Origin: Mactra quadrangularis
Lineage: Eukaryota; Mollusca; Bivalvia; Venerida; Mactridae
NCBI GenBank assembly: GCA_025267735.1
Contig: CM046294.1
Coordinates: 716,001-780,000 of the forward strand
Length of the DNA: 64,000 nucleotides
Direction of reading: 5' to 3'
A model generated the notes under the pieces. That model did no database searches. It had not been told where the DNA came from and saw nothing but the letters and a program-made list of their open reading frames with translations. This document shows positions 22,860 to 33,949 of this stretch, one piece after another. Each line of letters opens with the position of its first letter. Position 1 is the first letter of the stretch. Position numbers and translations under genes: made by a program.

Positions 22860-24157
22860 TGAAATATTTTTTTGTAGTTATATACATATATTTATCTTTG
22901 CTTATGTGGTTTCCCAATATTTTACAGACATAGAGCAATAGCGAGTCGACCTCGTTGGCCGTTGACATATCTAGATATTAACCAAAAGGAATTGAGTTCT
23001 TAGCATGCACACATTTCAATCAAAAAACTGAACTACTTGATACAGTGAATGGTAGGACAACCACTGTAGAAATAAATACATTATATACCAATCGACATAG
23101 GTCTCAACTTGAATCGAATTCAACAGTCCTGAATTGTGATTCGAACGCACTACATACAAAGCTAATTGCAATGGTAAGCACTATTTGAAATATACAGCAA
23201 AGATAAACACGTACGTACTTTGGTAAATAAATGTGAAATTATTTTTATTATCAATATTAATATCTCTAAGTAAGTGTTTTACATCTGATTTTATCATGTA
23301 AAATATAAATCGCTCGAGGTATTGTCATGGTTATGACTGAACAGTTTCGTTAGGTATGACCGCTGGATCCCTAGATCATTGAATGTTGAAATAAACTCAA
23401 TACATTGAATCATAAAGCAGTGTGACACAACTATAGTTTCACTGCTCAGATCTAAGATAAAAGAAACGTGATATTCACGTTATTCAGCATTGCTAACATT
23501 TTATCAAGTTACAGTTGTTTAGATGATTTCAGACCATAACTGAGAGTGTTTATACGTTAGTACAATTCACTTACACAAACTTGCGCAAAATGGTGCTACA
23601 TTAAACCAAAGGCATATGAAAATGAAAGTGTTCGAATCCAATCATTCTAAGATGCACCCGTAATTAACTCAATATTTTTATCGTTACCGGTCTTCTTTTT
23701 CACAAATAGACATTTAAAAAAAGGGACACGACATAATTTAAACTAGAGTAAACTGTAATATGAATCTTAACAATTAAATCACTGAGGCCTTGTGCGTTCA
23801 AAACATGAATATAACGTCAGACAACAATAGAAATGTAAATAGTAAGATACATAAATATGTTGTCTATATAAACGTAGAATTTCAATGTTGATATAATGGA
23901 ATAGCACAGTTACTGCCTTGATTGTTTTGTGCTTCTGATCGTATGTTAACTATGGCTGATCAATGGCTGACAATTGTGATCTATAAATAGACAAACATCA
24001 TGTGATGTATTATATATTCGTGTATGTATGCAATAATGTATAATTATATATGTAAAACAGATAACATGGTAGATATCATATGACCAAAATTACAGGCGAC
24101 CGACACGGTCTCGAATTAAAAGCACTATATATGTACATGTAATGCATATTATTCAAG
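22860..24157. other. Non-coding AT-rich spacer
   Basis: I see no gene, splice-bounded open frame or clear repeat here. Confidence 0.4.
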
Positions 24158-24786
24158 AATGGTAGTTTATTAACCAAGTTGAATCAGAGGCCAGTTTCTA
24201 AATCAATTATTATTTTATTTCACTAATTTATGCACGCATGCAAAGCTGCTCTTTCAAATGACACCAACATATTCTGTATTCGATAATAATAAGGTCGTAT
24301 GCCGATTCCGAATATCGCGACTTAACATATACAAAAGTCGCAATAATTACATACTACAATACAATATAGACGTTACGTCACGTGCTCTAAAATGACTGCA
24401 CTATAGATGTTATAATGAAGAAAAATATTTGCTTTTAATGACTAGATCAACTTCATGAATACTTTGAGAGTATAAAAAACATTTGATGATCGATTGCATG
24501 CGTTAATATCCTCGATTTGCTTCTATAGTTAATTCGATTTAACAGTAAAACATTTGCAGTTAGTAGTGCATTTTGTTCTTGCGACTTTTGTACAGACTAA
24601 CCTAGATCTGTTGGATCATGCTGTTTGAAACTGCCCCATGACTTTATTACTCGGCGTATGCAAAAGATACTGGTGTCATTTGAAAGAGCAAAGCCTTAGC
24701 TACACGTACATTATTAAATATGTGAAATAGATGTATTTATTATGGAGAAACTGGCCCCTAAGTAAAAGTGGTTAAAAACTACCATT
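24158..24786. mobile_element. Fold-back element with long terminal inverted repeats
   Basis: Left end AATGGTAGTTTATTAACC and right end (reverse-complemented AATGGTAGTTTTTAACC) start inverted arms of about 120 bp. Further matches along the arms include GGCCAGTTTCT and GCTCTTTCAAATGACACCA (left about 24252-24272, right about 24672-24690 inverted). The 629-bp element has no coding capacity. No certain target duplication was identified. Confidence 0.75.
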
Positions 24787-24789
24787 TTT

Positions 24790-26090
24790 GTTATATATCT
24801 TATATGTATATAAAGTGTTATTGATTAGTCCAAAATAGTTAGTTTGTTTGTCCAAAATACTCGTAAACCGAACATTCTATTTTTAAATCAATAATACATG
24901 TATGTGCCAAATTTTTATCGCTATGCCCAATTTGTAATCAAACGAACACGTGTTTATAACAACCGATGTGACTATAAATCAATTCATTAAAAGTGGCATG
25001 ATATTGCACTTTTAATTTTGAACACATATGTTTTAGAGGAAACAAGTAAGTCGGTAATAATATGGCACGGTTTCAAAGTATTTATTCTTATGAAAACAAC
25101 ATTAATTGTTCAGTACTTGAATTTTGTCGAAAGCTTCCGATATAGCGTGATTTACAAACGAAGACAAAAATAGACTGTAAATGCTGAGTTTAATATATTC
25201 TTGCATAAAGAACAAGCTCAGGTTAATTATGTTGGACTATACATTTTATACAGAACTCAAATGGGAACAAACCACCCTTGAATTTTATATTTAACATAGA
25301 TGACCTGAAAGAAGTAACGATAAACGAACAATAAATGTACCATTCAGAAATGTCGTGTTAGTTCACGTGTTTTAAAACACGTCCTTTATTCACATACTGC
25401 ATTATCAACCCTGAAACACACGTTTCGCTATTTTTTCTTATGTTGTGTTGTTAGGAAATTTTAAGTTACTTGAATAAAACATAAACAACTATCTCTTAAC
25501 TTGAGATATGTGCATTGTAGGTTATTTCTTTATAGTGTGAGATATGACAACACCTCGTGACAATCCTTAACTATTTTGAAAAATAAACAAAAGAAAATGC
25601 CAAAATATTATGAATTAAGTTCTAATGCATTTCTATAGCTTTGTTGGACATTAAACACAAGACAAAAATACATGTGTATGTAATGCATCAATTAAAAATC
25701 ACATGAAGTTAGTTCATATATAATTTAATCAATTAAACTTATCTATACATTTATTAAATATTTCTTTAATTTTACACGCAAGCACAATAAAGCACAATAT
25801 ATTGACAATAAGATTTTGTATACAAACTGATTTTTGGACAGTTCAAAGATTCCCCCTTGTTAAAAAAATGCATATCTATATAATGAAAAACAACATGAAG
25901 TAGCCTTATATGTCTTATATGGGCTGCGTTTAATACCTGAATTATAGCTGTTGTTCTTTGAAAACTGAACAAAGGAGTAGGTGCGTTTACCCCCAAATTT
26001 GGCCATGATGCAAAAATGTCTCATATTTAGTCATATGATAGTGTAATCTATAATTTACACAAAATTAACATTTTTAAGACTTTTCTGTGA
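24790..26090. other. Non-coding region with an 18-bp perfect palindrome
   Basis: ACGTGTTTTAAAACACGT at 25365-25382 is a perfect palindrome. About 70 bp at 25055-25125 (AAGTATTTATTCTTATG, ATTAATTGTTCAGT) resembles 28755-28815, indicating an old dispersed duplication. No gene is supported. Confidence 0.45.
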
Positions 26091-26095
26091 AATAT

Positions 26096-27129
26096 GTTAC
26101 CATGGCAAAATAACAAAAAGAGTTGCTAAATTTGAAAATAGATATCTCTCTTTAAAATGCTTTCCTATATTGATAGTTTTATAATCACATATTGCCACAT
26201 GATGGAAGCACTTTCTTTTCTAGTTGTTAATATTTGGTTGCCATTGTAACCAATATCAGAAATTGAAAATCTTATTTTTTGGTAAAACAAGTCCTTTTGA
26301 AATTCTAAAGAAAGCTACATACAGAAAAAATATGTTTATATTATTATAGAAAATGTAACTACACGGCACTCTGAACTCATTTATTGTATAAATTATTACC
26401 ATGGAAACAAAGTACTTTTGTAAATATATTCTAAAATCAGAAAGAATATGTATACAATATAATTCATGGCATATTTATTGTGAGAATAAGGATAGTTTAA
26501 ATATAAAATGAATGCTTAGACTTTATTTCTTTTGTAATTCTATTTATGTGTTTAAAAAGCCAAACAAAGAAATGCTCTTTTAGTAGTGAGGTCGCCATTG
26601 CCATGGTAACTGCACCTTTTTTACTAAAATTATGAAAATCAAATAATCATAGTTCTGACATTGATTTGATGCTGAATTTTATCACATTTACCTCGAATTA
26701 GAATTGAAACAGCAAAAATAATATATTGGCCAGGGGCACTGAATGAGTTACTCATTGCTAAGGTCATTCCTAAGGCAACAATTATACCAGTTCTCAAGAA
26801 TTACAAACATGTTACCAACATCTTTCAAAGGAGGGTTTTTTATGAAATGGGTCAAAATAAAAAATATGTGTAGTATTGATGTGACAAGTGCATAATGTAT
26901 AATAGCAGTATTCAAACATTACATCACACTATTTATATCATTCTTGTCTAAATGTTATGGTTGCTATGAAAACGAAAGTAGTAAATACATTCCTAAATAT
27001 GAGATTCTGTTATTGCTACAATACTGTATAAGCAAAGTTAATGAGATTTGGTATGCAAGATATACATAGTATAAAGACCATAATCAAATTGTTTCCTTCT
27101 CTGATGAAAGTTGTGGTTGATATGGTAAC
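26096..27129. promoter_or_regulatory. Cluster of RFX X-box-like motifs
   Basis: Seven near-matches to the X-box consensus GTHNYYATRRNAAC lie within 1.03 kb: 26096 (GTTACCATGGCAAA), 26237 (GTTGCCATTGTAAC), 26395 (ATTACCATGGAAAC), 26597 (ATTGCCATGGTAAC), 26766 (ATTCCTAAGGCAAC), 26960 (GTTGCTATGAAAAC, full match) and 27116 (GTTGATATGGTAAC). Spacing is about 140-200 bp. They may be regulatory sites or the conserved part of a decayed tandem repeat. Confidence 0.45.
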
Positions 27130-29890
27130 AGAAAATGAAAATAATAAATTTGAAATTGAAGCAACAAGATTATGAAAAAATACTTTTTAACCATTTATTT
27201 TTCAGAAATTGAAAAATCAAAATTTTATTATATTTTTATTATTATATATATAAAGTTCATGAAGGAACCCAGAGTGGGTGAACTATTTATAATGTAATTC
27301 CTGGTACAGAGGCAGAAGGAAAACATTCCTTTTAATTGTAACACCAAAGTTATACCAAGATGGCAATTAACTTACTTATTTAACAAATTGACAGGAACAT
27401 TATATCAAACTCATATATCTTGCAGGAAGTATATCACTTCTGAGAAATATGTAACAACTATATGAATATTATTCACAGATATACTTTCCTATTTGATTAT
27501 TTGCAACATACAGTCAGTCATATAACTTTAAACTTGTATAAACATGCTAGACTACAAAGTGTATCAGCCATACTTAAATTGTCTTTTATTTTATATTTTC
27601 TGCTGTATATTTACTATAACTGTAGACTGAAAGCAACATTGTTTATCTGAGTCATGTACATAACATCCTTGTACACATATAAGATTTTAAAACTGCTTGA
27701 AAGTACAATAATTATTTTTTGTCGGATTTTTGCCTTGTTTGACTCATCCATTATTGCACGAGGACAAATATATATTTTCACACCACTAATCATTTGGCAA
27801 GGTAGTTGATATAATTATGAATAATAACATTATTTAAATACATGAAGGTGACATCTGATGACAAGAGAATTAATTGGCATTTCACCATGGTTTCAAACAT
27901 TATAAGATATGCATTTCAGCATATTTTTAGTAAATTACATAACTATCAGATCATGAACCCCTGACACTATAATCTAGTTCTGCAAAAACTGTCCTAGATA
28001 GTTATATATTTTACAAAATGTAGTTGTATACCATACCAAAGGTTCAACATTAATCTTGCTACAACCAGCTACAACTTTTACTTGCAAAAATTGCATATTT
28101 TGCAACAGTACATTTAATGCTCGGATAAAATTTGGCACCTCAAATTGATCGTATAGTTAATACAATCGTACAATAACTTACTGTCAGTGATATTGTGTTG
28201 AAATGTATATAAATACAGTGTGTTTACTTAAACAGTTCTCAAGAAGTAAGTTGAATTACTTATGCAGTCAGGAATTGCAGGCTTATACATTACAAAATTC
28301 AAACAACGTTGTAACGTTGAATATGTTAAGGGTGGACATAATACTTTGAGTTTGTTTAAGTTCAGTTTAGAAGTATACAATATGCTGCAAACTATCAGTT
28401 TTTAACAATGTACCAGACTCTGGTACATGATCCAGTTCATCAATTGCCACTACAAAACATGAGGCTTTCCTAGACAATACTGACCAAACTTATATTTACA
28501 GTGATTCTAATCTAAATAATCGTTTTTTTATAGATTGATAATGGTTATATATTACCACAACGTTTATTCTACACATACTTTCGGCTTTGTTCAATGTGAT
28601 TTTGCCATAGTCACAGTCTAGTACACATATTAACCTCATAGATCAGGAAGGTCTAGACATTCTAATACTTGCATTTATAAACTAATTTTTAAAACATGGC
28701 GTGTTATTGGACTTGTCCGTTTATGAGAATAACACATGAGTCCATAATGTCGTGTAGCAGTTTCATAGTATTTATTATCGTAAAAACAAAATTAATTATT
28801 CAGTTCGTGTGGCTCAGTGAATAAGAGTGAAGATAATACTCAATGTTTTACATGTTTGCATATATTTATCCATCCCTATTAATAATTCGACTATTAATTT
28901 GTTAAATCGAAGCACCAAGTTTAAAAAATCACTTATATTAACATTCTCCAGCTGTGTTGAAACCTTTGCTTAATTAATGAGATTGGATACTTGCCAGGTT
29001 TATTCATAATCATGGTGCACGACCACGAGTGTAATGCATGATTCAACAAATTAATTAATATAATTGTATTTTCAGTGTGTAACGTTCAAACATTTTCAAC
29101 TTAAACATTTCAGCTTAACATTAAAGAAGTACAATGATTCAAAGGTTCGTGCTAATGGAAGCTTATTTATTTAACAACTATAGGATACTGATATCAACAC
29201 AATTATAACATTATTTCAATTTGAACTTAGGTGAAATAAAACAATCACATGTTAATAATATCTTGCACAAGAAAGTAAAAAGTCCTAATCTAAGGTGTTC
29301 AAACGCTGAGCCTCACAAACCCTACGTGCTCCTCAATCGACTTGGTTAGTATTAAATGTAATTACTCATACTCTTGTAACACTGCGTTGAGATTCCCCAC
29401 GAGCTTTGGCTAGATAAAACTTCCCACATTTTTACGGGTGTCTTTTCTTGACGCTCAAAGTCACACTTAGTGGGAAGGTATAGTTTAAAGCCTAAACAAA
29501 ACTAAAGTATTACATAGGACAAATATGACTTCAAAGCAACCACTCTTAGCCTCATAGCGACAATCAACATATCCCTAGGACCACCCTTGCAACGTTTAAC
29601 TTTTTTGTGCGATGTTTAGCGTCGGTTGCAACGTTTAACGGCGATGCGACATTTAGTGGCGCTACAATGTCATGTGCTTGTTGCAACAACTCGTTTTTCA
29701 ATGGTGAAATTTTTTTAACGCGCTACTGACACAAGCTTAAAATTTTACTGCGAGTACGTCTACGAAACTCGACGACTTATACAGAATGTTAACTCAACAT
29801 TAATTCAGGTATTAGTTCATACGAAAATTGAAAGTATTATGTTAGTGTCAATCTGTACTGAGTGTATCCGGCAAGTTGCAGAAAGGTTTA
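27130..29890. other. Non-coding AT-rich region
   Basis: No gene is supported. A few near-repeats of TTGCAACGTTTAACG occur at 29585-29660 just before the LINE at 29.97 kb. Confidence 0.4.
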
Positions 29891-29967
29891 TGAATGCCTC
29901 GACGAATAATCATTTTGGAGACGATATATTCTAATTATCCTGACCGCATTTGCTTGAGTTTAATATC

Positions 29968-31913
29968 TGTTAGACCCATGACAAAGTTATTTAAACCAAC
30001 AAAAATATTATGTTTCAAAATGTACGATTCATACATGCCTGTACTCACACTTCTAATCAATTCATCACTTAATGCTGGGAGTGTACCAAAAGCATTTAAA
30101 AGTGCTATAATTAGACCATTGCTGAAAAAGTCAGATATGGATTCAAATGTACTTAAGAACTACAGACCGGTTTCAAATCTTCCATTTCTGTCAAAGATTT
30201 AAAAAAAAGTTGTCAATGTTAGACTTGAGAACCATCTTAAAGAGAACAATCTGCATGAACCTTATCAATCTGCCTACAGAGAATTTCATTCCACGGAAAC
30301 GGCTCTTCTTAAGGTGCAAAATGACATTCTTCAGTTTTTAGACAATAATTGTGTAACAATATTGGTGTTACTAGACCTATCGGCTGCTTTCGACACCATA
30401 GACCATCATACATTGTTAAGCAGACTGCATGATCACTATGGTCTTGCTGATGGTGCTCTAAATTTGATAAAGTCATATCTGAGTGATCGATACCAAACAG
30501 TCTGTGTTGGTGGAGAACGTTTTGACCCTGTGCTGATGAAATACAGTGTTCCTCAAGGATCTGTCTCAGGGCCTAAGTATTTCACCATGTACACTAAGCC
30601 TGTTGGTGCCATCTGCTTGCAACATGGATTGTTACATCATTTCTATGCTGATGATTCTCAACTTTACATATCCTTTAAACCAATTGATAATATTTCAAGA
30701 TCAGAAGCATTAAGTCTTATTGAAAATTGTTTGACTGAAATTATTTCATGGATGAATGCCAACATGCTGAAACTGTATGCAGACAAGACGGAAGTTATGC
30801 AATCTCCGTAAACAGAGATCCTGTTCTACTCGCGTTGTCGTACTGGATCTCTACTTAGTCAATGCAAGGTCACGTCGAGATGAACTTTGTGTCGACCAAT
30901 CAATGCGTAGCTTTCATCTAGACGAAAACACTATTAATCACATTTTGATTTCGTAATTTCTATTTTTAGACCAAGGTTTGCATGCAAATTTAACAGCGGT
31001 ATTATTCACAGTCTGCGATTGGGTGGCTCATTTCAAATTGCGTGACGTAGACGGTGTAAACAAGTTACGTATCATAACAATTTCGTCATGAATATTATGA
31101 TGAGAAAAGGTCACTTGAACGTGACCTTCGTTTGGAAAAGGCCATATCTAAATTAGCGAGTAAGCGAGCGGTAAAATTTAAGATCGGGTTTTAATCAGAT
31201 TGGAAGTTATGTTGTTCTCTTCAAAACATAATCGTAAACATGTTGAAGACATGTCCATTAGAGTTGGTGATTCCATCGTAAACTCTAAAGACTGTATAAG
31301 AAATCTTGGTGCTTACTTCACACTACACATGGATATGGAGAAGCATTTCAATATTGTATGCAGATCGTCTTATTATCAGCTAAGAAATATCGGTCGCATA
31401 AGAAAGTTTCTTACTGTGGATGCTACAAGGACGTTAGTAAATTCGCTGGTTACATCAAGATTGGACTACTGCAATGCCCTTCTTGCAAATACTTCAAAGT
31501 CAAATCTGAATAAACTTCAACGTCTACAAAATACAGCAGCAAGAATCATCACCAGAACCAGTCGTCATGACCATATAACACCAGTGCTCCGAGAACTTCA
31601 TTGGCTTCCTGTTTGTCAGCGGATCAGCTACAAGCTCTTGATATATACATATAAAGCACTTAGCAACCAATGTCCCATATATATTCAAGACCTAATACAT
31701 GTTTATAAACCCAACAGAGACCTCCGATCTAGCAATTCATTATCTATTACAGTCCCACGGTCTAGGAAAATTACTTTTGGTAATCGTAGTTTCAGCCATG
31801 CCGCGCCAATATTGTGGAATTCACTTCCAGACTCTGTCAAGTGTGCTCAGTCTCTAAATACTTTTAAGAAAAACTTAAAGACCTACCTGTTTGTCAATTA
31901 CTATGGTCACTAA
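29968..31913 (+). pseudogene. CR1/L2-like LINE reverse transcriptase, frameshifted and split by a MITE
   Basis: RT and C-terminal domain in fragments: MPVLTLLINSSLNAGSVPKA, RPLLKK and NYRPVSNLPFLSK (30035-30200), a frameshift near 30200-30310, then LDLSAAFDTIDHHTLL, SVPQGSVSGP and FYADDSQLY (YADD catalytic box, about 30640-30665) and KLYADKTEVM. Coding is then cut at 30799 by a 403-bp insertion and resumes at 31203 in the codons for EVM. It continues through RNLGAYFTLHMDMEKHFN, LRELHWLPVCQRISYKLL and NSLPDSVKCAQSLNTFKKN to a stop at 31911-31913. Same broad clade as the minus-strand LINE at 10.9-12.6 kb but a different subfamily. The N-terminus and endonuclease are absent. Confidence 0.9.
30800..31202. 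mobile_element. 403-bp non-autonomous DNA transposon inside the LINE, 9-bp target duplication
   Basis: Flanked by GAAGTTATG at 30791-30799 and 31203-31211. The ends are imperfect inverted repeats: CAATCT, TAAA and GATC occur at matching spacings from both termini. A 9-bp duplication is typical of Mutator-like elements. The inverted-repeat match is partial, so the superfamily is tentative. It split working LINE codons, so it is younger than the LINE. A possible relative of its right end is near 40810-40870. Confidence 0.78.
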
Positions 31914-32099
31914 ATCAATCACCCTGGGACAAAAAACTTCGGTTTTGGAATAGATCAGTATTAATATGAACCAGTCTTAGACTACTTAAAATTGTTTATT
32001 AGTACGTCCAATAATACTACAGTGAAATTTCTTTTAATCAATATAAACTATCTGGCTGAATGATCTTAAAATCTTTATACCCAAATTACGAACATATAA

Positions 32100-32160
32100 C
32101 ACCATAGTTTAAATAATAATAATAATAATAATAATTATGCACTAGGTCTATTACAAAATA
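32100..32160. repeat. AAT microsatellite
   Basis: (AAT)n near 32115-32136, just before the tandem repeat. It may mark the end of an old LINE copy. Confidence 0.5.
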
Positions 32161-32174
32161 ATGTGCGACCAAAT

Positions 32175-33000
32175 GATGGATGTTCTGGTGGAATCCTTGG
32201 ATTTGAATCCAACTTTGCACCTTGCAATTATGGATTTTACAGGGCAACTAGCCAGTTTCCTCCATTGGCTGGGGGTTGCTTTTCAACCGATTACAAACTC
32301 ATTACCTTTAAGAATAATACTTTATCTAACCAATTAGGCCCTCACACTGATGGATGTTCTGGCAGGATCCTTGGATTAGAATCCGACTTTGCACCTTGCA
32401 ATCATGGATTTTTCAAGGCATCTGGCTGGATTCCCTATTGGTCGGTGGCTGCCTTCTCTCATACTCTAATCTTAACTATTATGACTTTTACTTTATCACT
32501 ATAAAATGCATGGTTGGGGGACGCGCAGCGCTGATGCTGATGGATGTTCTGACAGGATCCTTGGATTGGAATCCGACTTTGCACCTTGCAATTATGGATT
32601 TTCTTGGGCATCTGGCCAGATTCCCCATTGGCTAGGGGTTGCCTTTCCACCGATTATATACTCAATACCTTTAAGATTAATACCTTATCTAACCAATTTA
32701 GGCGCTGACGCTGATGGATGTTCCGGAGGGATCCTTGGATTAGAATCCGACTTTGCACCTTGCAATCATGGATTTTTTAAGGCATCTGGCTGGATTCCCT
32801 ATTGGTCGGTGGCTGCCTTTTCTCATACTCTAATCATAACTATTATCACTTTTACTTTATCACTATACAATGCATGGTTGGGGGACGTGCAGCGCTGATG
32901 CTGATGGATGTTTGGTAGGAGCCTTGGATAAGAATCCAACTTCGCACCTTGCAATCATGGATTTTCAGGGCATTTGGCCTGATTCCTCATCGACCACATG
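32175..33000 (+). repeat. 364-bp dimeric tandem repeat with open frames
   Basis: Units start (GATGGATGTTC/T) at 32175, 32349, 32539, 32713 and 32903, so spacings alternate 174 and 190 and the dimer is exactly 364 bp. Both unit types share CCTTGGAT, AATCC, CTTTGCACCTTGCAAT and ATGGATTTT. Each dimer is open on the plus strand and would encode repeats such as GCSGGILGLESDFAPC. Since 364 is not a multiple of three, the frame changes at every dimer, so one long repeat protein is not possible without shifts. Confidence 0.85.
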
Positions 33001-33209
33001 GCTGCCGTTCTACCAACTATCCATTACCTCTCTTTCACTATTTTTTAAAGTTGAAAATTCACTTGTTTTGTTGTTGTTGTCGTTTTTAAACTACTATGAG
33101 CACTTTATTGATCACAAATTTTAGTTTATTATTATTTTTCAGTTTATGTTTTTATATCTTAATCATTTTCGTTTTCATTTTAGCTCGTTTTTCCTAATTA
33201 TGCATATGA

Positions 33210-33275
33210 TTGTGAAGCGCTTTTGAACATATATTCAATAAGAGCGCTATACAAATGCGGTATATATAATAATAG
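33210..33275 (+). mobile_element. LINE 3' terminus (CR1/L2-type tail)
   Basis: GTGAAGCGCTTTTGAACA and AAGAGCGCTATACAAATGCG form the hairpin-like 3' end seen in CR1/L2-type LINEs, followed by a short TATATAATAATA tail. It probably ends the element whose RT lies at 29968-31913, which would place the 364-bp repeat in that element's 3' untranslated region. Confidence 0.65.
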
Positions 33276-33663
33276 TTCTTTGTATTCTTACAGTTTACGT
33301 CTAAAATTTCAACTCCTTGTATAGTCGATCATTTATCCAATTGTGAATAGACTTTTGTATTGAATTTGCATAAATATACTACATGATATTGTGCTTACTA
33401 AACGTGGTAGAAAGAAACATGACCAAGTTGAATTAAATTACTGTAAGTTAAATAAAATTTATTGAAGCAAGTACATGTACGAGTACATCTTTACAAATGT
33501 GATTATGAAATACAGACTTACAAATTTATTTTAAAGGTATGAATGGGCCAAATGTATAGAACTAAGTTTAGTCGTTAAAGCAGTGTTAAGTACCATGAAA
33601 TCACTAACCAATATAAGTTGTCACTAATTACACAAAACTGAACGAATTGTGACATAAACCTTT

Positions 33664-33942
33664 TTGTCTTGTTTGTTTTTGTAGGGTTTAACGCCGTAGC
33701 AACACATTGTATAGGCCATATAACGGCGGTCAGTCAACCTACCCACTGTTCCTTGAAAGGCTGAACCTCTGGATTTAGCTGTTTACCAACTATTAAGCAC
33801 TATACTTTCGTCAGAGACTGCCAACAGCCATACATAAAAAAAATAGGTAAGAGGGATAATGACCGTAAAAATAATTTCATGACCAAGCTGTACGAAAGTA
33901 TGCCCGACAGGGAATCGAACCCCCGACCCCTCGAGCCGTATA
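33664..33942 (-). mobile_element. SINE family A copy 2, head truncated
   Basis: Minus-strand tail CTACGGCGTTAAACCC, body with CTTTCGTACAGCTTGGTCAT and B box GGGTTCGATTCCCTGTC. The A-box end of the tRNA-like head is missing beyond about 33942. Confidence 0.85.
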
Positions 33943-33949
33943 TAAGCTA

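Noticed and set aside
27100..27140. Hammerhead ribozyme core (CTGATGA with a later GAAA)
   Set aside because: No supporting stems were found around the motif.
32163..33124. Overlapping plus-strand frames that look like a repeat protein
   Set aside because: They are translations of the 364-bp tandem repeat, and the frame changes at each dimer.
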